From: Actinomycetota bacterium
Lineage (GTDB): Bacteria > Actinomycetota > Actinomycetes > Nanopelagicales > Nanopelagicaceae
DNA length: 9,240 nucleotides
Assembly: GCA_009698515.1 (NCBI GenBank)
Contig: WLQA01000025.1
Span: 1 to 9,240 of the forward strand
Direction: 5' to 3'
Both the position numbers and the translations under genes were made by a program. Shown one piece after another: positions 5,650 to 9,240 of this stretch. The notes below the pieces were generated by a model. It was not told the DNA's origin. It searched no databases and was given only the letters and a program-made list of their open reading frames with translations. Numbering within the stretch: the stretch's first letter is position 1; each line of letters starts with the position of its first letter.

Positions 5650-7284
5650 TTAGTGAGAGTGTCCGCCTGGGCCATGTGAGTGACCGTGTCCGGCAGCTTC
5701 CTCTTTCTTCTCCTCTGGTGTTTCAAACACAAGAGCTTCAGTTGTAATAAACATTGCGGCAATTGAAGCTGCGTTAGCAAGTGCTGAACGAGTTACCTTA
5801 ACTGGATCGATTACACCCTCTTTAACAAGATCGGTGTATTGATCTGAGTAAGCGTTGTAGCCTTCATTTGGTTTCATATTGCGAACCTTTGAAACAACTA
5901 CATAACCTTCTTGACCAGCATTTTCGGCAATCCAGCGAAGTGGTTCATCGCAAGCTTTGCGAACTAAGCGAACACCAACGGCGCGATCGCCCTCGAAGCC
6001 CAAATCATTTTCAAGTGCTGATGCAGCGTGAACAAGTGCTGCGCCACCTCCGACAACAATTCCTTCTTCAACTGCAGCGCGAGTTGCAGAGATAGCATCT
6101 TCAAGACGGTGCTTCTTCTCTTTTAACTCAACTTCAGTGTGTGCGCCAACCTTGATTACACAAACTCCACCAGCAAGTTTGGCAACTCGCTCTTGTAGTT
6201 TTTCACGATCCCAATCAGAATCGGTGTTTTCAATTTCGCGACGAATTTCAGTTACGCGAGCCGCTACATCAGTCTTATTACCAGCACCATCAATGATTGT
6301 GGTGTTGTCCTTAGTAATAACTACGCGACGAGCCTTGCCCAACATAGAGATATCGATTTGCTCAAGCTTTAAGCCAACTTCAGCAGATATAACTTGGCCA
6401 CCAGTAAGAATTGCAATGTCTTGCAACATTGACTTACGTCGATCACCAAAGCCAGGTGCTTTAACCGCAGCTGATGCGAATGTTCCGCGCATACGGTTTA
6501 CTACCAAAGTTGAAAGAGCTTCACCCTCAACATCTTCAGCAATAATTAAAAGTGGTTTGCTTGCTTGCGCAACCTTTTCTAGAACTGGAAGTACTTCAGA
6601 AAGAGCTGAAATCTTTGATCCAGAGATCAAGATGTAGGCATCTTCCAAAATTGTTTCCATGCGATCTGCATCGGTTACAAAGTAAGGAGAGATATAACCC
6701 TTATCAAATTGCATACCTTCAGTGAAATCTAACTCCAGACCAGTTGTAGATGACTCTTCAACTGTGATTACGCCATCTTTGCCAACCTTGTCCATCGCTT
6801 CGGCGATTAGATCACCGATTGCTTTATCTTGCGCAGAAATAGTTGCGACATCTGCAATCTGAGCTTTTCCGCTAACGGCGGTTGAGTTTTTGCGTAGCTC
6901 TTCAGTTAACGCACTAACTGCTTGCTCGATACCGTACTTAAGCTCCATTGGTTGTGCGCCGGCAGCTAGATTACGTAAACCTTCTTTAACCATTGCTTGT
7001 GCTAAAACAGTTGCAGTGGTTGTGCCATCGCCAGCTACATCATTGGTCTTTTCCGCAACCTGCTTAACAAGTTGAGCGCCCATGTTTTCTGCTGGATCTG
7101 ATAACTCAATCTCTTTTGCAATTGTCACACCATCATTTGTAATAAGTGGTGCACCGTAGCTTTTTGCAATAACAACATTTCGGCCCTTAGGTCCAAGTGT
7201 TACTTTAACTGTGTCAGCAAGAATGTTGACACCGCGCTCCATCGCGCGACGTGCGGCTTCATCAAATTGAAGTGATTTACCCAC
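5650..7284 (-). CDS. groEL: Chaperonin GroEL (Cpn60) with His-rich C-terminus
   Basis: This is the 60-kDa chaperonin that forms double-ring ATP-driven folding chambers with GroES in the cytosol. The protein is full length at 544 residues. LGPKGRNV (30-37), NDGVTIAK (50-57) and GDGTTTAT (85-92) form the ATP site, with D86 equivalent to E. coli D87. LEDAISATRAAVEEG carries the Asp equivalent to E. coli D398. Instead of the hydrophobic GGM repeats of classical GroEL, the tail after an acidic/Lys stretch has five His (533, 535, 537, 542, 544). His-rich tails are known in GroEL1-type proteins encoded beside groES in mycobacteria and streptomycetes. The start is GTG, placed by alignment of MGKSLQFDEAARRAMERG with the GroEL N-terminus. 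It lies 2 nt after the groES stop, with a purine-rich GAGAAG in the groES end as probable ribosome site, so the two are cotranscribed. Confidence 0.98.
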   Translation of the reverse strand: MGKSLQFDEAARRAMERGVNILADTVKVTLGPKGRNVVIAKSYGAPLITNDGVTIAKEIELSDPAENMGAQLVKQVAEKTNDVAGDGTTTATVLAQAMVKEGLRNLAAGAQPMELKYGIEQAVSALTEELRKNSTAVSGKAQIADVATISAQDKAIGDLIAEAMDKVGKDGVITVEESSTTGLELDFTEGMQFDKGYISPYFVTDADRMETILEDAYILISGSKISALSEVLPVLEKVAQASKPLLIIAEDVEGEALSTLVVNRMRGTFASAAVKAPGFGDRRKSMLQDIAILTGGQVISAEVGLKLEQIDISMLGKARRVVITKDNTTIIDGAGNKTDVAARVTEIRREIENTDSDWDREKLQERVAKLAGGVCVIKVGAHTEVELKEKKHRLEDAISATRAAVEEGIVVGGGAALVHAASALENDLGFEGDRAVGVRLVRKACDEPLRWIAENAGQEGYVVVSKVRNMKPNEGYNAYSDQYTDLVKEGVIDPVKVTRSALANAASIAAMFITTEALVFETPEEKKEEAAGHGHSHGPGGHSH

Positions 7285-7286
7285 GA

Positions 7287-7583
7287 TTACTTCTTCTCAA
7301 TGATTGCTAGTACATCACGTGATGAAAGTACTAAGTACTCTTCATTGTTGTACTTAACTTCTGTTCCACCGTACTTGCTGTAAAGAACTACATCGCCAGC
7401 TTTGATATCTAGCGGAATGCGATTTCCGTTTTCAAAACGTCCTGGGCCAACTGAAAGAACAGTTCCCTCTTGTGGTTTTTCTTTAGCAGTATCTGGAATT
7501 ACCAAACCTGATGCAGTCTTTTGTTCTGCCTCATTGGCTTTAACAACAATGCGATCTTCAAGTGGCTTAATTGAAATTGCCAT
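7287..7583 (-). CDS. groES: Co-chaperonin GroES (Cpn10)
   Basis: This is the heptameric lid of the GroEL chamber. The 98 residues match the usual length. IKPLEDRIVV (5-14) is the family signature start. The mobile loop spans about 17-34, with the hydrophobic tripeptide LVI (27-29) that docks on GroEL. YSKYGGTEVK (68-77) and the terminal VLAIIE strand complete the fold. It is first in the groES-groEL bicistron and has the only strong Shine-Dalgarno in the window, together with an upstream promoter and a CIRCE operator. This indicates heat-shock control by HrcA, which is not encoded here. Confidence 0.98.
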   Translation of the reverse strand: MAISIKPLEDRIVVKANEAEQKTASGLVIPDTAKEKPQEGTVLSVGPGRFENGNRIPLDIKAGDVVLYSKYGGTEVKYNNEEYLVLSSRDVLAIIEKK

Positions 7584-7591
7584 GGTGATAT

Positions 7592-7598
7592 CTCCTTT
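7592..7598 (-). promoter_or_regulatory. Strong groES Shine-Dalgarno
   Basis: AAAGGAG (7598 down to 7592) lies 8 nt before the groES ATG. It confirms the start at 7583 and contrasts with the other promoter-proximal genes here, which lack a convincing SD at the chosen start. Confidence 0.9.
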
Positions 7599-7613
7599 TA
7601 TTTCTCTGTGTTA

Positions 7614-7633
7614 ACTCTCGAATCACTCTCGAA
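7614..7633. repeat. Direct repeat ACTCTCGAA x2 in the groES leader
   Basis: ACTCTCGAA occurs at 7614-7622 and 7625-7633, an 11-bp period or about one helical turn. In the groES mRNA each copy reads UUCGAGAGU. CACTCTCG at 7624-7631 is the exact complement of CGAGAGTG at 7666-7673 in the CIRCE region, so the leader RNA could pair with the 5' CIRCE arm. It may be an additional protein-binding site or an RNA switch element; function is not established. Confidence 0.5.
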
Positions 7634-7650
7634 ATTGCCTTGGCCATTAG

Positions 7651-7677
7651 TTAGCACACGAGGCCCGAGAGTGCTAA
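7651..7677. promoter_or_regulatory. CIRCE operator (HrcA binding site)
   Basis: TTAGCACAC (7651-7659), a 9-bp spacer and GAGTGCTAA (7669-7677) match the CIRCE consensus TTAGCACTC-N9-GAGTGCTAA at 17 of 18 arm positions. The one difference is at 7658. The operator begins at the predicted groES transcription start, the classic position for HrcA repression of groESL. Confidence 0.93.
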
Positions 7678-7682
7678 AGCCA

Positions 7683-7711
7683 ACTTTAAAGGGGTATCTA
7701 ACGCCCTGCAA
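7683..7711 (-). promoter_or_regulatory. groESL promoter
   Basis: TTGCAG (7711 down to 7706), a 17-bp spacer and TAAAGT (7688 down to 7683) form a good housekeeping-type promoter. Transcription would start near 7675-7677, so the CIRCE sits at the 5' end of a leader of about 90 nt. It lies in the 140-bp tsaD-groES gap, which holds only this control region. Confidence 0.7.
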
Positions 7712-7723
7712 CTTGTAGCGCAG

Positions 7724-8752
7724 TTACCAGATGACTTGGCTGATTCCGGCTGCCGAATCGGCTGATATGCCGGTTTGTGAAGGGTTTATGCCCTCGCTGA
7801 TCGCCAGGCTACCCAAGGCAGCGACCATGGCTCCGTTATCTGTGCAAAGCCCGGCAGGTGGAATTCGAAGCCTGATCTTGGCCGATGAACAACGCTCTTG
7901 GGCCAGCTCTCGTAATCTGCTGTTAGCGGCAACGCCACCAGCAATTACTAAATTATCAATACCACTTTCCTTACAAGCCGCAATTGATTTTTGTAACAAC
8001 ACATCAACTACCGCCTCTTGAAAAGAAGCTGCAACATCTGCCTTTTTGTAATTTGGAGTTTGTTGTAAATATCTAGCAACAGCTGTTTTTAATCCAGAGA
8101 ATGAAAAATCATATTGATGCGCTGCTAAATCATTTGCATGTGTTAATCCTCTTGGAAAATTTATTGCATCCTTACTGCCTAATTTTGCTTCGCGATCAAC
8201 AACTGGACCGCCTGGAAAACCTAGCCCCATAATTCTGGCGATTTTGTCAAAGGCCTCTCCTGCTGCATCATCAATGGTTGCACCTTTAACAATTACATCA
8301 CTTGCTAAGTTATTTACCTGCAGAATTGAACTATGGCCACCGCTAACCAACAATGCAATGCTTGGTTGAATTTTCTCTTCATTATCTAATGCATCTACTG
8401 CAATGTGTGCAGATAAATGATTAACCCCATATAAAGGCTTATTTAAACCAAGTGCCAAACCAGATGCACTGCTTACGCCAACTAACAAAGCCCCAATTAA
8501 GCCAGGCCCTGCTGTTACGGCCAGTGCGTCGACATCACTTAAATTTACCTTGGCATCTTTTAGAGCTTGCGCAATAACCTGCTGCATCGCCTCTAGGTGC
8601 GCTCTGCTTGCTACCTCTGGAACTACGCCACCAAATCTGGCATGTTGTTCAACGCTTGATGAAATTACATTTGCCAACAATTTTCTACCATGCACTATGC
8701 CAACTGCGGTTTCATCGCATGATGTTTCAATTCCTAAAACTAATGGCTGCAT
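7724..8752 (-). CDS. tsaD: tRNA N6-threonylcarbamoyladenosine transferase TsaD
   Basis: TsaD (formerly Gcp/YgjD) transfers the threonylcarbamoyl group from TC-AMP to A37 of ANN-decoding tRNAs, working with TsaB and TsaE in the cytosol. The 342-residue length is typical. GIETSCDET (7-15) is the N-terminal ASKHA phosphate motif. H112 and H116 (NHLSAH) and D305 (CTDNGAM) are the metal ligands. SGGH (137-140) and AGGVAANSRLR (271-281) bind nucleotide. The start is fixed by the N-terminal motif and by a one-base overlap with the upstream gene (TAATG), which implies translational coupling to the TsaB-RimI gene. A weak purine-rich AAAGAG precedes the ATG. The following 140-bp gap separates it from groES. 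Confidence 0.97.
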   Translation of the reverse strand: MQPLVLGIETSCDETAVGIVHGRKLLANVISSSVEQHARFGGVVPEVASRAHLEAMQQVIAQALKDAKVNLSDVDALAVTAGPGLIGALLVGVSSASGLALGLNKPLYGVNHLSAHIAVDALDNEEKIQPSIALLVSGGHSSILQVNNLASDVIVKGATIDDAAGEAFDKIARIMGLGFPGGPVVDREAKLGSKDAINFPRGLTHANDLAAHQYDFSFSGLKTAVARYLQQTPNYKKADVAASFQEAVVDVLLQKSIAACKESGIDNLVIAGGVAANSRLRELAQERCSSAKIRLRIPPAGLCTDNGAMVAALGSLAISEGINPSQTGISADSAAGISQVIW

Positions 8753-9240
8753 TACAACTCTTTTCGCATAATGATTGCCGTTAGCCCAGGTCCATAATAA
8801 TTTTCTCGGCGCGATATTTCAGTGAAACCATTTTGGGTATAAAGCGGCAGCGCCTCTTCATTACCAACTCGAACCTCCAACATGATTGCTTCGGCTTTTT
8901 TAGTTCGCGCCCAATCAATCAACCGCTTTAATAACTCGCGGCCAATACCTTTGCGCCGATGTTCTGCCGCCACAGTGATTGTGTGCACATCAGCAACATC
9001 TGCCACATAGAAAATGCCAGCATAGGCAATTAACTTTCCATTCATTTCTGCAGCTAAGTAATAAGCATCCTTTGGCGCCTTAGCAAACTCCTCTTTAAAT
9101 TGCGCAGCGCTCCATCCAGCTTTGCCATAAATTTCCTTCTCCATAGCAATTGCCGTTACCAAATCAATTGATGTGAACTCGCGAAACTTTACATTTGCTG
9201 GCAGTGGATAGGCATCCGGCTTTCTTACATAAATTGGTTG
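8752..9240 (-). CDS. rimI: TsaB-RimI fusion (C-terminal part): t6A subunit tail plus N-acetyltransferase
   Basis: The frame is open from the right edge to the stop at 8752-8754, giving 162 residues with the N-terminus missing. Residues from about 17 onward (KFREFTSIDL) form a complete RimI-type GNAT domain, the family that acetylates ribosomal protein S18 and similar N-termini. The acetyl-CoA motif RRKGIG is at 95-100, and LEVRVGNEEALPLYTQNGF (121-139) and RENYY (145-149) are RimI hallmarks. The first 10-12 visible residues (PIYVRKPDA) look like the C-terminal end of TsaB, in frame with no stop. No ATG or GTG lies between them and the GNAT domain. A TTG at 9162 would delete the first GNAT strand, so I reject it as a start. 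The most likely reading is a TsaB-RimI fusion, translationally coupled to tsaD. Confidence 0.85.
   Translation of the reverse strand, partial: QPIYVRKPDAYPLPANVKFREFTSIDLVTAIAMEKEIYGKAGWSAAQFKEEFAKAPKDAYYLAAEMNGKLIAYAGIFYVADVADVHTITVAAEHRRKGIGRELLKRLIDWARTKKAEAIMLEVRVGNEEALPLYTQNGFTEISRRENYYGPGLTAIIMRKEL

Noticed and set aside
6137..6637. 166-codon + strand ORF opposite groEL
   Set aside because: It is antisense to a highly conserved part of groEL, is Ser/Arg/Ala-rich without domain motifs, and has no SD; it reflects codon bias of groEL.
7614..7633. HAIR element (HspR site) upstream of groES
   Set aside because: The repeats are direct ACTCTCGAA copies and do not match the inverted CTTGAGT-N7-ACTCAAG pattern.
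7691..7723. Terminator after tsaD
   Set aside because: Only 4-5-bp stems can be drawn and no U-run is present; the stretch is better explained by the groES promoter.
8752..9162. RimI starting at TTG 9162 as a stand-alone 136-residue protein
   Set aside because: This start removes the KFREFTSIDL strand of the GNAT fold, has no SD, and the frame continues upstream into a TsaB-like tail.
1..9240. Defence system, prophage, insertion sequence, CRISPR array, tRNA or rRNA
   Set aside because: No transposase, repeats with spacers, integrase, RNA-gene signatures or unfamiliar gene cassette were visible; nearly every base is in a recognisable housekeeping gene or a short control region.

Overview
The window looks like chromosomal core DNA from an actinobacterium with a low-GC, streamlined genome. 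The actinobacterial signs are a WhiB iron-sulfur regulator, a GuaB3-type IMPDH-like protein, an actinobacterial-type exported cyclophilin, a polyphosphate-glucokinase-like ROK protein, and a groES-groEL pair whose GroEL ends in a His-rich tail. The AT-leaning base use, the near absence of spacer DNA and the overlapping gene ends fit freshwater lineages such as Nanopelagicales (acI). That lineage assignment is an inference. The order guaB3 (-), whiB (+), groEL (-), groES (-), tsaD (-), rimI (-) matches the Mycobacterium tuberculosis Rv3410c-Rv3420c neighbourhood as I recall it, with ppgK inserted and guaB2 missing from the interval.

Layout. 1-1826 (-): most of a PcrA/UvrD helicase, cut at the left edge. 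1827-1883: a compact divergent promoter region. 1884-2609 (+): a PIG-L/LmbE deacetylase. 2606-3319 (-): an exported cyclophilin, converging on and overlapping the deacetylase. 3403-4512 (-): guaB3. 4513-4577: a divergent control region with a 14-bp tandem repeat. 4578-4877 (+): a WhiB3/WhiD-like regulator. 4866-5618 (-): a ppgK-like kinase overlapping the end of whiB. 5650-7284 (-) groEL and 7287-7583 (-) groES: a bicistron with an SD, a promoter and a CIRCE operator upstream. 7724-8752 (-): tsaD. 8752-9240 (-): the right-edge fragment of what appears to be a TsaB-RimI fusion. No gap exceeds 140 bp, and I saw no rRNA, tRNA, CRISPR or mobile element.

How the genes work together. TsaB and TsaD act together in making the universal tRNA modification t6A37, with RimI acetyltransferase alongside. 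GroES-GroEL is the heat-shock chaperonin under apparent HrcA/CIRCE control. The other genes cover DNA repair (PcrA), redox-responsive transcription (WhiB), purine-related metabolism (GuaB3), glucose phosphorylation (PpgK-like) and extracytoplasmic folding (cyclophilin).

The most interesting pattern is regulatory. Four starts (pcrA, the deacetylase, the cyclophilin and guaB3) each have a TANNNT -10 hexamer exactly 7 nt before the start codon and no convincing Shine-Dalgarno at the chosen start (pcrA has an ambiguous AGGA). This suggests leaderless transcripts. groES, by contrast, has a roughly 90-nt leader with a strong SD. I found no clearly undescribed multi-gene system; the window is mainly conserved housekeeping DNA with a few architectural points worth checking.
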